The notes under the pieces: generated by a model
The model's input: only the letters and a program-made list of their open reading frames with translations
The model's database searches: none
What the model was told of the DNA's origin: nothing
Origin: Sphaerosporella brunnea
Taxonomy: Eukaryota; Ascomycota; Pezizomycetes; Pezizales; Pyronemataceae
Direction of reading: 5' to 3'
DNA: 64,000 nt
Assembly (NCBI GenBank): GCA_008704415.1
Contig: VXIS01000009.1
Coordinates: 124,001-188,000 of the forward strand
Position numbers and translations under genes: made by a program
In this document: one piece after another, positions 35,016 to 45,649 of the stretch
Position numbering within the stretch: the first letter of the stretch is position 1
Layout: each line of letters opens with the position of its first letter

Positions 35016-35857
35016 ATGCCAGACGAACATCTCCTCGCGGCCACCTTTGCCACGTTGCGTCCATACGCCATGTTCCAAGCCGCCTCCGCCGCTGTCACTC
35101 GTGGCATGCCGGTGCCGATTGTCTTCGACTACACACGCACCGTGTATGTGTCATGCGCCCTCGTGCAGCCTCCTCTCCAGGCTGCCGCGGTCACACCGGC
35201 GCTGCAGCTGCTGCCTTGTCAAATCAGGAGCAGCCACGCGGCCAAAGCAACACGAACGCGCAGATTCAGCTGCTATTCAGCGTGCCGGTTTTGGGACGCC
35301 TGCAGCGCGCCAACCTCGTGCTGACGACCACGGCTCTCCGCAAGCTGGAGCATGTGGATGCTGCTAGGAATGCGTTGGAGATGCACACGGCACACAAGAT
35401 GCTGTTCGCGCAGTTCGCCGAATGCGATGACAACGTGCGCGACCTGTTGGTGTTCATGCAGTGCCCGAACTCGGTGTACACTGGGACGACCAATTGGTGC
35501 ACGCTGCGCAACGGCTGGGACAGGCACGACAGCTCGGCGCTCGTGTTGACCTGCTTGGACACGGTCCATCAGGCGACCGCGGATGCCAATGCGGAGTCAT
35601 AGCAGTCCGCATACGCTTACTGCGACACGTGCAGAAGCCAGGCCACGCAGAGGGTCACCACCACCAAGACGTTCAACAACGACGGCATTCTTCTGGTCGA
35701 GCCATCCGCAGCGCATCCCATCACCGAGGTTGACGAGCAGTGTGGCGAGTGGCAGTCGTACGCGGATTTTCTTCCTGGTGGGAGAGCCTGCTTCAGGGAC
35801 TGCTATGTCTTCCACCTCTACCAAACTAGCGCGCGTCTGTCGTGCGCTCTGATCTGA
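35016..35857 (+). pseudogene. Unrecognised gene with a frameshift and an in-frame TAG
   Basis: The start chosen is the ATG at 35,016 (MPDEHLLAATFATLRPYAM). This frame stays convincing to about 35,200 (IVFDYTRTVYVS); the protein then continues in another phase as SVPVLGRLQRANLVLTTTAL, with a long helical stretch and MHTAHKMLFAQFAECDDN. No intron with the local CTGAC signature explains the phase change, so a frameshift is likely. At 35,600-35,602 a TAG is followed by a further open segment: AYCDTCRSQATQRVTTTKTF (a CxxC pair), then EWQSYADFLPGG and a TGA at 35,855-35,857. The CxxC segment is reminiscent of the finger region of ubiquitin-specific proteases, but that is weak. The next gene begins 61 bp further on the same strand. 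I rate the coding nature as likely and the function as unknown. Confidence 0.5.
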
Positions 35858-35918
35858 AACGCCATGAACAACTGCGTCGAAGGATTTTGCGGGAACCAGA
35901 GGCCGCTGCGTTTGTTCT

Positions 35919-36401
35919 ATGTGCAGGATCCCGCTACGGAGAACGATGCGGAAGTTTCAACAGCCTCCACTCCCAAACGCTCAGCAGATGATGGAACACG
36001 CCGCGCAGCGAATGGACAGAATGCACCTCGGTAGGCTGCCGTACTACCAGCTCAAAACCACCGTGGCGCTGCACCGCGAAGCATGCGGCGAGACGGACAC
36101 GATCGAAACCAGCGGGGACATCGGGCGGTTCCGCGAAGACACGACGCAGCTGATGCGGCACGTGCTGCGGCTGGAAGGCCTTTGCTTCGGCACGCTGGTG
36201 TTTAAGCGCCGTGTCTACACCCTGTATGACGGGTCCCGCGTGCGCTTGGCGCCCGGCGCCGCGCATCAGCGGTATGCCGACGTGATGGTTCGGCTCGAAA
36301 TGTATGTCACGAAAGCAAACAGCGTTAGGGGTACCCTAACGCCTACTACACACAACCTACACGTCGCATCGGCAACTTTACCCTTCCACGAGATCTTTTG
36401 A
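35919..36401 (+). CDS. Protein with the conserved ~100-residue C-terminal domain (copy 1)
   Basis: From ATG 35,919 the frame has 160 codons and ends in TGA. Residues about 36-135 (HLGRLPYYQLKTTVALH ... RLEMYVTKAN) align with residues about 348-446 of the 52-kb gene with one single-residue gap and roughly half the positions identical; shared blocks include ETDTIET/EIDTIET, FGTLVF and LEMYVT. The domain is new to me. The N-terminal 35 residues (Gln/Met-rich) are uncertain: a second frame from ATG 35,864 (NNCVEGFCGNQRPLRLFYVQ) also looks like protein and would need an intron or frameshift to join the domain. It lacks the coiled coil that precedes the domain in the 52-kb gene, so it may be a truncated copy, or the 3' exon of the gene at 35.0 kb. 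Confidence 0.65.
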   Translation: MCRIPLRRTMRKFQQPPLPNAQQMMEHAAQRMDRMHLGRLPYYQLKTTVALHREACGETDTIETSGDIGRFREDTTQLMRHVLRLEGLCFGTLVFKRRVYTLYDGSRVRLAPGAAHQRYADVMVRLEMYVTKANSVRGTLTPTTHNLHVASATLPFHEIF

Positions 36402-36701
36402 GAGCAGTTAAATTGCCGACATGCGGTCAAACAGCAATTTGGCCAATGGAATTGCTACCGATACCGACGACAACTGGAATAGTCCAAGATGGGTAAGAGC
36501 CAAACTTGGTCATGTAGACAGTGTGGGCGTACTCTTGACTGCAAGAATCACCCGCCACGGCAGGGATGGTTTTCGTTACACTTAATTCTTTGATATGGTG
36601 GACTGAGTTTGTCTGTAAAAAGATCTCACATAAAAGACCGTTTCTTTTGGCCTAATCAAGAAACAATTTTCCTCGCCAAACCCAGTCGCGTCAAGGTTCG
36701 G

Positions 36702-37030
36702 ATTAGGCGTGTTCACAGTAGGCGTTCCAAAGGGCGTTCCGCAGGTCATTCCAGGGTTCGTTCCGGGACACGGAACGCTCTCTGCATCGCCCGTCGTTGG
36801 AACGTCAAGAAAGGCGGTACTACGTTCCAAAAAGCGTTCCAGCGATCGTTCCAGAGAGCAGCACAAACGAAAAAATAATTTTCCGGGGTGGTGGAACGGG
36901 CGGTGGAACGGCTGGCGGAACGGCGTGTTCAGAGTGGATCGCGAGAAACACCTCTTTTTCTGGGTCGCGGAACGAACTCTGGAACTACCCTGGAACGCCC
37001 TTTGGAACGCCTACTGTGAACACGCCTATT
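36702..37030. mobile_element. Foldback/MITE element with 39-bp TIRs
   Basis: Arms 36,702-36,740 and 36,992-37,030 are inverted repeats of each other with one mismatch in 39 (left arm begins ATTAGGCGTGTTCACAGTAG). Between them GGAACG/CGTTCC motifs occur about 15 times in both orientations, so the whole element can fold. No convincing target duplication was found at the outer edges and no coding capacity is seen. Frames across it are explained by the motif repetition. Confidence 0.85.
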
Positions 37031-39719
37031 GTTTGCCGAGCCTGTTTTCTCTCATTTTTTCTCGCGCGACTTATATATAATACTTCGCAATCCGCGAGGA
37101 CTGATTCCGGCAGTGTTTGCAATGGCGGGCCCAAAAAGCCCGGGCTGACAGCCTGGTTGGGTTGGCTCTTCACTCCGCCCGGCTACCTTACCCGCGCTGG
37201 CTGGTTCTGGGCTGCTTTTTTGTATGTAAAAAGCGTGAGTGAGGACTGGTGACGCATCAATGATCTGATCATGGTCAATTCTTCATTCCGGAGCAACAGC
37301 TCATGGATCACACAGCTAGCTGGCCGAGTTCCGACCTAAACAGCCGGGCTGGCTTTCGGATGCACCGAACGCAGCCCGGGAAAGCCAGCTGCGCTGGCTA
37401 GCTGTTGGGAAGACTCACTACCGCTGTGTAGTGAAACCTGATTGGTGGGTCATCTTGGTTTTAACGCTGTTGTATTATACACTCTGAACCACAAAAAACG
37501 TACAGCGACGCAGCCAGAGCATGACATCTTCCATTGAATTGCCTTCATCACTCCTCCCTCTTGTGTGTGGCCTCTTGAGCCCCTCAAAGGAACCCCATCT
37601 GTACATGGTTGGCTTCTCAACTGCAGAGTCCCCGCTAAGTCTACCTGTTCGGACCCCACGGCCTCTATCGCCGCCTGTCGGGGTTGCTACATTTCCTGCC
37701 TGCGCATACGTGCGCTGTACCTATCATAACTTCTGTAGACGAATCCTGGAAAGCTATCGAGTGCTGCCAGGGTTCAGATGATACACCGTCAGGGATGCCA
37801 GTTTCTGTGGATTGCCTTGCATCCGAGATTGTCTGGCACTCTTTGTCTGAAATAGCACGATGAAGACCTCTAAATCTATCCAATGCCGGCACCAGGTGAT
37901 GGATTGAGCGGTGGTCCAGGCAATCTTGCTGGCGACAATTCCTAGTATTCACGAGGCATAACAGGGAATACCACTCAACGTACTGAGTGAAGTTCAATAA
38001 GTTCTGAACCGATGCAGTCAGTATGTTATTGAGGGTCAGTATTCAGGATGTGACAGTATGTATTGGGTCTCTGATAATCATCCGTGTGTCAGGGTGAGCG
38101 ATGGACTGCCAGTCAACGTGCGTATGCATATACGACCGCGCCGAACAGCCTGGATTCCTGTGCTGCGAGTGAATCCGACTGGTGACTCTGACATTCCCAT
38201 GCAATTAACTCCCATCACTGCCTCATTCTAGATACGAAAACCTGATCACCTGCTAGTACCACATAGACAGCGCATGCCTCATGCAGTATGGGAGACCCTC
38301 AGTCCATACGGTATACGCATGCTGTCTCGTTGGGCGGTCATACCGGTAATCGGTCACGGTGCTGCACTGCATATTGACTTGGTGGGAAGGGGTAGAGCTG
38401 CCTAGGGATATCATACATTCTCGGACCCGCCACAGCTAGGCATCAAGCTCCGTAGTTCAATACCAGACTCCATCGCGGCGGGGTGGGTCGGGGTACGTCG
38501 AGGCGGTCACTGCCCCGTCGTGCCCCGTGCCCGTGCACAGCACTACCGCCGGTACCAACAACCATCCAGTCGCCGCGGCGCCTCTGTGGGTTGTGCAACG
38601 GGCGTTTAGGCAATACTGTGGCATAACGCGACGCGTCTGTACGCAGAGAGCTTAGGTTATGGCGTCTAGCGAAAGACTGTGAGATCAGAGGAGCATGCCC
38701 TAGCGGAAGACACTGGCCTATGGGGTGGGGCTGAGCAACTCGAACACCCTGGCATCTCGGTACAGCCTGGTATAGTTTGCGGCATCAGATTCAAGGTTGG
38801 ACAATGGTTTGCAAGGTTGGGAATCCCGGTTCCGAACACTGGTCTGCCGGTAAATGCCGCATCTGTGCGTGGTGATTCCCCACAGCATTTCCCAATAGTG
38901 CATTACCCCTGCTGCCCCCGGGAGGCAGGTTTTTCAGCTGTCCTGCTACATCAATAGGCCCAGCAACCTGCTTACCACCACGGTTCCGGTACCCCAGCAG
39001 TTGGACCTCACCTTGTACACAGTCTTCGATCCGCCTGGTGAACCCACTGGTGATTAGAAAAGCATTGTTCGGTGGTGAGTAGATTGAAACATCCATCATT
39101 CCCTTTCCATGTGGCAGAAAATGTGCGCGACCAACAAAACGACGACTGTGCAACATTAATCGTTGAACTACTCATCGTGTTGCCAACATCGTTTTGTGCT
39201 CCTCAGACACAAATGCAACATTCACGCTGTGACTGGCGCATAGTTTCTTGTGGAGATGATTGATGCGTTGACACTCTAGACGGTGTATTACTGTTTGCGT
39301 ACCATTGGAATCCACCTCGTCGGATTGTCGAAAAGGGATTGCGTGGACGACACCATATGATCTGAGTCGTTCGCGAGATCAACGGTTCTACAGTAATCCC
39401 ATGTGGAAGCGCTCATCTTGGTATAAACAGGGCAGGCAGAGTTCGTAACCAGCAGCGACGTAAGAGCGCTAGGTGTAGGCGGAAAAAACACGGTAGCGGG
39501 ACACGCAAATGTAGCCAAACACGGAAAACACAGGGGCAAATAACCCTTCCTTTTTATTTGTTTATTCTACTTTTTGTTTTTTTGTTTTGAGCGATGGCAT
39601 TTTGGAGGAAAGTGGACAAGAGGTTTGCCGTTGTATTATCATTTTCCAATCTATGTAGAGTATATATCCCCCTTAGACCTGCAACCAAACGAAACGCACA
39701 ACACACACCGGCCCCTGAG
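37031..39719. other. No supported gene; repeat pieces
   Basis: 37,135-37,230 and 37,315-37,400 carry GGGCTGGCT/AGCCAGC clusters like other hAT-like subterminal regions here. 38,100-38,240 is a diverged piece of repeat R, with GCGTATGCATATACG, AGTGAATCCGACTGGTGACT and TGACATTCCC. A MITE end is listed at 38,475. No frame shows motifs. Confidence 0.5.
38475..38545. mobile_element. Right-end fragment of the TAGTGCTGTGCAC MITE
   Basis: Ends CCCGTGCACAGCACTA, with inner sequence GGGTCGGGGTACGTCGAGGC and CGGTCACTGCCCCGTCG resembling the right arm at 24,190-24,278. The left part is missing, so no duplication can be checked. Confidence 0.65.
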
Positions 39720-40699
39720 TCATTTACTGGTCCGCATCCCTGAAGACGAAGAAGAAGATTGCTGCTTCTCAGTCGAATCCTCATCATCCGTAACCTGTAT
39801 TTGATATTGTGAATTGAAACGGATTTTTTTGCAATATTGCTTGCCGTATTTGATCTGCTTGCGACGTGCGGCAGGAGTGTTCGGCCATCAAGGTAGGTCT
39901 TGTTGAGCGGCAACTGGACCATAGTACGGTGCTTGCGGGGGGCTCGGCGGGGGGGCGATCAATGACAGGCGCGGCGAAGGCGAGATTCTCGGCGCGGGGG
40001 ATGGTGACTTGGCGCGCGGAGAGGGCGACATGACGGGCAAGGGGCAGGGCGAAATGACGGGCGGGGGTAGGGCGACTCCGCGCGCGTGGAGAGCGAGGCA
40101 GGCGGCAGTCTGCGCGGGGAGGGAGGAGCGGGGTCTGAATTTTCTTGACGTGTAGCCAGAACGAGCTGCAGCTTATCGTCCAACAGGTCGTTAAATTTGC
40201 AAGCCAGCGCCTGCAGCTGATCCTCGTTCCTCTTCAGGCGGGATTCCTGGTCACGCTGCCACTGCTGCTGGGTAGCCTAATGAGCATCCTGCTGCTGCTG
40301 CCAGGCCTGCTGCTGTTGCTGCTGCTGCTGCGCAAGCGGGAGCTCCAGAACGACCGCCATGTTGAGCGGGGATGGAGCCACGTCCGGAATTCCGCCGCTC
40401 CGGACTTTGACCATCCCCAGCGAAACTAAGGGCGTGCAGAAATCCCAAAGGTGGTTGGTCTTGATGACCACGTGCACACCCTGTCGATAAAGTCGCGGGA
40501 CCATATCAAAAATCTTAACGTGATTGAAGGCCTCCGTGTGGACCGCCAGCCACTGCTGCACAGTGTCGTCGTGGTAGGGGTGGTACGCCGTGTACCATTC
40601 GTTGTTGCAGATGAATTCCGCCATAATGGTATGGGTCTTCTAGTCGGTTGTGCGGGGAGGCGGGAGCTCGTACTTGGCGTAAATCTTCGTTAGAGTCAT
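39720..40699 (-). CDS. Glutamine-rich coiled-coil protein, tandem family copy A (interrupted frame)
   Basis: ATG 40,699 follows a C/A-rich leader like those of the other credible genes here. The frame MTLTKIYAKYELPPPRTTD meets a TAG (40,640-40,642) and goes on with KTHTIMAEFICNNEWYTAY; paralogous peptides at 42.05 and 41.7 kb align across this point (STD-G-K and TTD-R-K), so sequence on both sides is coding-derived. A poly-Gln stretch (40,285-40,330) is followed by a second TAG (40,277-40,279), then a coiled coil (QQWQRDQESRLKRNEDQLQ), a Pro/Arg-rich tail and TGA at 39,959. A further segment conserved with copy C (KYGKQYCKKIRF ... DDEDS) lies at 39,720-39,870 in shifted phase. Either the gene is a recent pseudogene or some of these stops are not stops (see findings). 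Function is unknown. Confidence 0.6.
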
Positions 40700-41352
40700 G
40701 GCGTAGGTGATGCGGTTGTGATCGTGCTTGTGCGAGGAGGTGGGGGATGAGCAGAGGTTCAGGTTTGGGCTTGGTTGGATGACAGACTATACGGGCAAGT
40801 TTCCTGATCATAGTACAACACATGACGCCTCACTGTCGAGCACTCGGATCACGACAGCAGGCATATCGAATCCGCAATGCGTTGCATTCTGTGGCCGATA
40901 AACCTACACAAGGCCCTGATCATCTCACTCCTTGAAGCTGTTCTCGCGACACCATCAAGCCACCCATCGCGGTGACACGAGCCATGAATGCGTCTTGCGT
41001 TCAGTGCTCTCCACGGTCCGTCTGGTCGAGTCCCCCCTCCAGACTGGACTGGATGGCACGTCATGCTCCAGACCAGGACTGGCAGTCATCTGGGCATCAC
41101 GCCTCGACCGCCTGCAGTTACCGCAGTTGATCGTGGTCCTCCTGTGCCAGCGGGTAAACATACAGCAATCGTTTTTCGATTTCCTTACTAGTATTCATCG
41201 CCGCTGTACCAGCACTAGGTCCGATCCTGCAAGTGACAGGACTGTCGTTCCGCAAAGTCAGCCGTAACGGTGCGCGACACGGTGGCGATGGTAGATGCGA
41301 TTGAATTGTTATTTCACAAGCTATCGAGAGAACGGTTATATACCCACCCCAC

Positions 41353-41735
41353 TTAAAGATGCAAGCACACGAAACGCAGAACCCACACCGCCCCCGTTGT
41401 CAGTAATTGCGAATCCTCATCATCCACTCCCTTCTCACTCGTAACATGTATTTGCGATGATTATTTGAACAAGATTTTCTTCGCAAATTGGTTGCCGTAT
41501 TTGCTCTCCTTCCGACTCGCGGCATGAGTCTGCCGCGAGGCGGGGCCGTCATGGCGGGTCTCGTTGATCCCCAACTCAACCAGCGGCGCTTGTTGATCTC
41601 CAACACATGTCAAACATGTCTTTCATTTTGCCAGGCAGCGCCTGTAGCTGGTCCTCGTGCCTCTCGCAAATGACATTCGCCATAAAAATATGGATTTTGC
41701 GGTCGGTTGTGCACGGGGCGGGCTCTGCGTTCTCC
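41353..41735 (-). pseudogene. Tandem family copy C (decayed)
   Basis: Minus-strand peptides align with copy A in order: TTDRKIHIFMANVICER with TTD-K-THTIMAEFICNN; EDQLQALPGKMKD with EDQLQALACKFND; and, in another phase, INETRHDG with LNKTYLDG, then RKESKYGNQFAKKILF with RRKQIKYGKQYCKKIRF and a shared DDEDS. The poly-Gln region is missing between the first two, and there are two phase changes and a TAA (in the KKILF-K segment), so this copy is dead or needs introns I cannot place. Confidence 0.6.
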
Positions 41736-41780
41736 GGCTGTGCGGCAGAAGCGCCTGCACCTCGTCGTCCGACATGGCGT

Positions 41781-42176
41781 TTATTTCGCCTGCAGCTGGT
41801 CCTCGTTGCTCTGCTGGTGAGCCGTCTGATCGCGCTGCCACTGCTGCACAGCAGTCCTGCCGCTGCTGCCAGTTCTGCACGTGTTGCTGCTGCTGCTGGG
41901 CGACAGGGAGGACTAGAAGCACCGCCAGGTTGGAGGCCCGGCAGTTCTCAAAGATTGCACCTGCTCAGTTTGTCGGGAGATCGCGGTGGCGGTGGCGGTT
42001 GTATGCGTGATACTATCCGTTGTGGAAATGAAATTAGCTTTAACGAGATGGTTCTTCCCGTCGGTTGAGCGCGGCATCGCAGTTGGGGACTGCACACCGG
42101 TGTGGGATTGATGTCCTGTTAGTTGAATCGGTGGGAGTACAGTGGCGGTGTGCCACGGCGCGGGATTGTCATTCAT
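41781..42176 (-). pseudogene. Tandem family copy B (decayed)
   Basis: It starts at ATG 42,176 behind a C/A-rich leader (42,177-42,235). PRSTDGKNHLVKANFIS aligns with the N-terminal motif of copy A. After a phase change LAVLLVLPVAQQQQQHVQNW aligns with the poly-Gln segment of copy A, and after another QQWQRDQ ... SNEDQLQAK aligns with its coiled coil before TAA (41,781-41,783). At least two frameshifts make it a pseudogene. It lies head-to-tail with copies C and A. Confidence 0.6.
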
Positions 42177-42239
42177 CGCCGCGTCGGGTAGTGTGTCCTG
42201 AGAGCGCGGTGGTGGTGGTGGGGGTTGGTACGCCTTTGT

Positions 42240-43500
42240 AAGATTACTACACTTACTATGGTTTCTTTCTTACGTATTTCCTTACTAAAGAGACCATTCT
42301 TTGCTTGTTTTACGAATTTGCCACCAAAGTTATGACGTCATGTATTTGCCATCGTTGGCTATGAAAGCAGCCAGATTTCCCTACATTGATTCTCTTCTCT
42401 TCTTTCGATACGGCCTTTTCGAGCAATCCAGATAAATACTGAGTTGATCAGTGACCGGTTTTCTCTTTTCTCACTCCCCAAGCTACAATCTGACCAGACT
42501 CATCACCTGGTTCTCCTCTACTCGAAGCCGTCCTGCTGGCCAGGAAATTTCCGAATTCACAACATATCGATATCACAAATCAAGACACCGCCAGAAAGAC
42601 GACTCACCTCAAGCACGACAAGCACAACAACACATTTTCGAGTGTATGAGGCAGTCCTAGGAATGACAAGCGTCAACAAGGCCTTATTTAACCGGCAGAG
42701 GTATCAGCAGTCCCAGGTTAAGCTTTAAGACGAACAGTTACTTCGATCAGGAGACAGCGACTGGATATTCTACAACGGCATTGCGAAACCTACAGAGCGT
42801 TCCGTGCAGGGCAACGCTGTGCCCTGCCGTCTGGGCCGTGAAAAGTCTGTCAATGAGCGGCCGGGCCACCGAGCATCTTGGATCGTCCAGGGATGCTTAA
42901 CATAATATCTATATCCACAGTTCCCTGAAGAGCACTCGTTTGTGGCGCCGCCGGCAGCGGTTGAATCCCGCTGCAGATACGGCGGGATTTTACATATGTG
43001 GAGCATGATACGGGGGCCCTGAAGCCACCACGCGAAGTATGCAAACTGCGGCATCTCAGCCAGTCTGGGAAGCGCTCCTTGATGGTTGATTGGGAGTGAT
43101 GCTGGTATCGCTGCTACATAAGGCAGCGGAATCTCGGGATATATTGCTTGCCGTGAAAACTGACGTTTGTCCTGGCCAAGCAAGCACAAAGAACAGAGTG
43201 GTCAACAACTGCATATCTAAAGGAAACAAGCGCGTTATCAGTGAAGCTGTTGGGATAGACCTGGCACTATGCACTCCTGGTGACAGAGCAGTGACATGCC
43301 GTAATATGCGGTGCGGCGGCGCGGGATTGTTCAGCTCTCAAGTTGGACAAGCAACCGCCGTCCGATTTACCCTTGGTGCACACCTCGCTCCTGCAAAACC
43401 ACACGCGAAGAAAGAAACAAAATTTTGATTGTCATGACTACCGTCAATGTCTCTAGAATTGCAGCCCGGGCCACGCAACGGCTTTTCAAAACAGCACTCC
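42240..43500. other. No firm gene
   Basis: A plus-strand frame at 43,090-43,428 (SLLHKAAESRDILLAVKTD) is somewhat protein-like but has no partner or motif. It lies just past the 3' end of the kinase gene on the opposite strand. The rest is AT-richer sequence that may hold the upstream region of copy B. Confidence 0.4.
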
Positions 43501-43513
43501 CGTTACGCAACCA

Positions 43514-45648
43514 TCACTGCAGCCCGCCTTGAGCGTCCTCCGGTCCCGCGGCGAGTGCTAATCCGCTGAACGCCTCGCCAAGATCAGAGTGTCCTCCCTG
43601 CGGGCAGGTTGCGTCTGGTCCCGGATCGAGCACGACAAGCGCCGAGGGGAGTTTCCTCAACACGTCCAGGTCCTCGCGTGACGCAGCGGCCACATACCGA
43701 CCCCAGGTGTCGGAGTTCGTCAGCTCCACCCACAGGTGCTGCCAATACTTCGAATCAAGGCTGTCAGCGCTATCCACCTCTCTAGAGGGGAGGGACTTCA
43801 TGGACCGAGGATGCAGCAGCGCGTTGAACAGCAGCACGTACGCGTGGTAGTCGTCGGCCTTGGCGGGCGTGTACGGCTGGTCGATCACCGGCAGGACGCG
43901 CGGAGGGCAGCAGTCGAAACCACCTTGGTATGACACCGGCGGCGTGGGCAGGAACACCGCGGAGCCGAAGTCGACCAGCAGCCCGTGCCCGTCGTGCAGC
44001 AGGATATTGTCCCACCGGATGTCGCGGTGCACGATGCTGCGCTCGTGGAGCCAGGTCATCGCTGACAGCACGTCCGTCGTCACTGTCCTGGCCATGAGGC
44101 CGTTGTTGTTCAGCTGGAGCGTGTCCACCGGTTCGGCGACGGGTAACATGGCGTACTCCAGCTCGTCGGGGGTGTGGAACAGGATCGTTGGCAGAAGGGC
44201 GTGCCTGCCCATCGTCTGCATCCGCCTCAAGGTTCGTATCTCGTTCTTTATCATGTCCACGGCCCGGGCGGCAGTACAGCGTTTGACCGCGATCGCTGTT
44301 GGGGTTTCCAGCGTTGTGGGTGACTGCGCAACGAGCGACATGCCCTGCGGGACGCCCTTGACGGTGAACTGCGCCACCGCGGAGAGTTTGGTGTTCCCTA
44401 GTATCTTGTCGATTGCTCCCAGCGGGCTCGAGAATGGCGGACAGTGCGGCTGCGACTGTGGATCGTTGACGACCACCTTCAGGTATTCCATGGCCGTCTC
44501 AAAGTTGACCGAGCTGTACGTAATCAGCTCCAGCGACTTCCCAACGCGCTCGACTGTCATGAACACATTGGATGCGATGTTCGAAACCAGCATCGTGATG
44601 TACCGCCGCCACGGCTGGCACTCGGCGAGCTTGTACAGCTGATCGAGAGCCTGTCCCTTGGCCGATGCGTCCAGAGCTGCAGTCCCGCGCTTGAGGTCGA
44701 TGAAGGTGATGACGTATTGCTTGTGGATTTGATTGATTGCTTTCAGCGAGATGGTGATGTCGGGCGGTCTGTCGGGCAGGTATGTGTGGAGATGGGTATC
44801 GGTCACGGCATGGTCAGGAAACAGACCGCGCAACAAGCCGGCCACGGGGGAGTACATGTTGTGTTCGATGGACCATCGTTTTTCCACGATGAAACACCTC
44901 TCCGGGGTGGTACTCGCGGTGACCGGGGTGATGGGTAGCTGTCGTTCGAGACGCGCAGGGTCGGTCTGGGTCAGCTTCTTGGAGTACCACTTCGCGCGTG
45001 TATCCACTCCTAGTCGGGGTCAGCATCTGGTCTCTGCGTACATGGGCGGTGCTTACAGACTCCATTTGAAAGCGCACAACAAGCGGAAGGTTTCCAGTTC
45101 GCGCTTGTACATCTCGAGAGTCTCTTCGCTTGACGCGGCAGTCTTCTTCAAGGCGTCGGTTTCGGACGCTGCTGCAAGCTCCACCTTCGCGGCCGCCGCG
45201 GCTGTGGCTTTCAATTCCGCGTTATTTACTCTCAGCTGAGCTATCTGTGCGAGATATCCGTCCTTCGCCGAAGGGCTCTCCTCCTTCAACTGAGCGATCT
45301 GCGCAACGCACGATATGCAGAACTCTGCTGCTGCAGGATAATAATCGCGTCCTTCAGCTCGTCACATGTGGACTTCGGACAATAGAGGTCGCGATACAGC
45401 TTTTGAATCTGTCGCGGTCAGCAGCAGCTTCAGGTGCAGGCGCCAACCGCTCACCTCGGAAAGCAGTGCAATGAACACATCCGACGCGCAGGGCTGGTGT
45501 TGGGTGAACACTGGACGACAGGGTCAGCACGGGCGTCGCAGGGTGAGGGCGAGGTGTTTGCACCCCAATAGAGGCATTTGATTGTGTTGGCGGTGAGCGC
45601 AGCGTCGCCGGTCCAGGCAGCGAGAAGGTCTGCGGAAAGAGATGCCAT
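43514..45648 (-). CDS. PD-(D/E)xK nuclease-protein kinase fusion, CR-effector-like, multi-exon
   Basis: Exon 1 45,648-45,564 and exon 2 45,510-45,455 are joined by a 53-nt intron (branch CTGAC, end CCAG). Exon 3 starts at 45,408 after a 46-nt intron (GTGAGC, branch CTGAC, end ACAG). A coiled coil follows (45,289-45,061), then an intron of about 50 nt (branch CTGAC, end CTAG) and one long exon to TGA at 43,514. In the long exon (497 codons from 45,007), P82-D83 and D104-L-K106 fit a PD-(D/E)xK nuclease core. V-K (241-242), E256, H327-R-D and N334, and D346-F-G are the kinase lysine, alpha-C glutamate, catalytic loop and DFG motif, all present. Such nuclease-kinase fusions are known from Crinkler-like effectors (established), so a host-directed or inter-element conflict role is inferred. 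Two junctions do not close cleanly: phase changes near 45,320, and the canonical GTAAGC donor at 45,056 is one base out of frame (the in-frame donor would be a weak GTCTGT). I see no signal peptide or LxLFLAK-type header. Confidence 0.8.
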
Positions 45649-45649
45649 C

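Noticed and set aside
35600..35857. Ubiquitin-specific protease finger (CDTC segment)
   Set aside because: A single CxxC and a loose pattern only; no catalytic Cys or His box was found around it.
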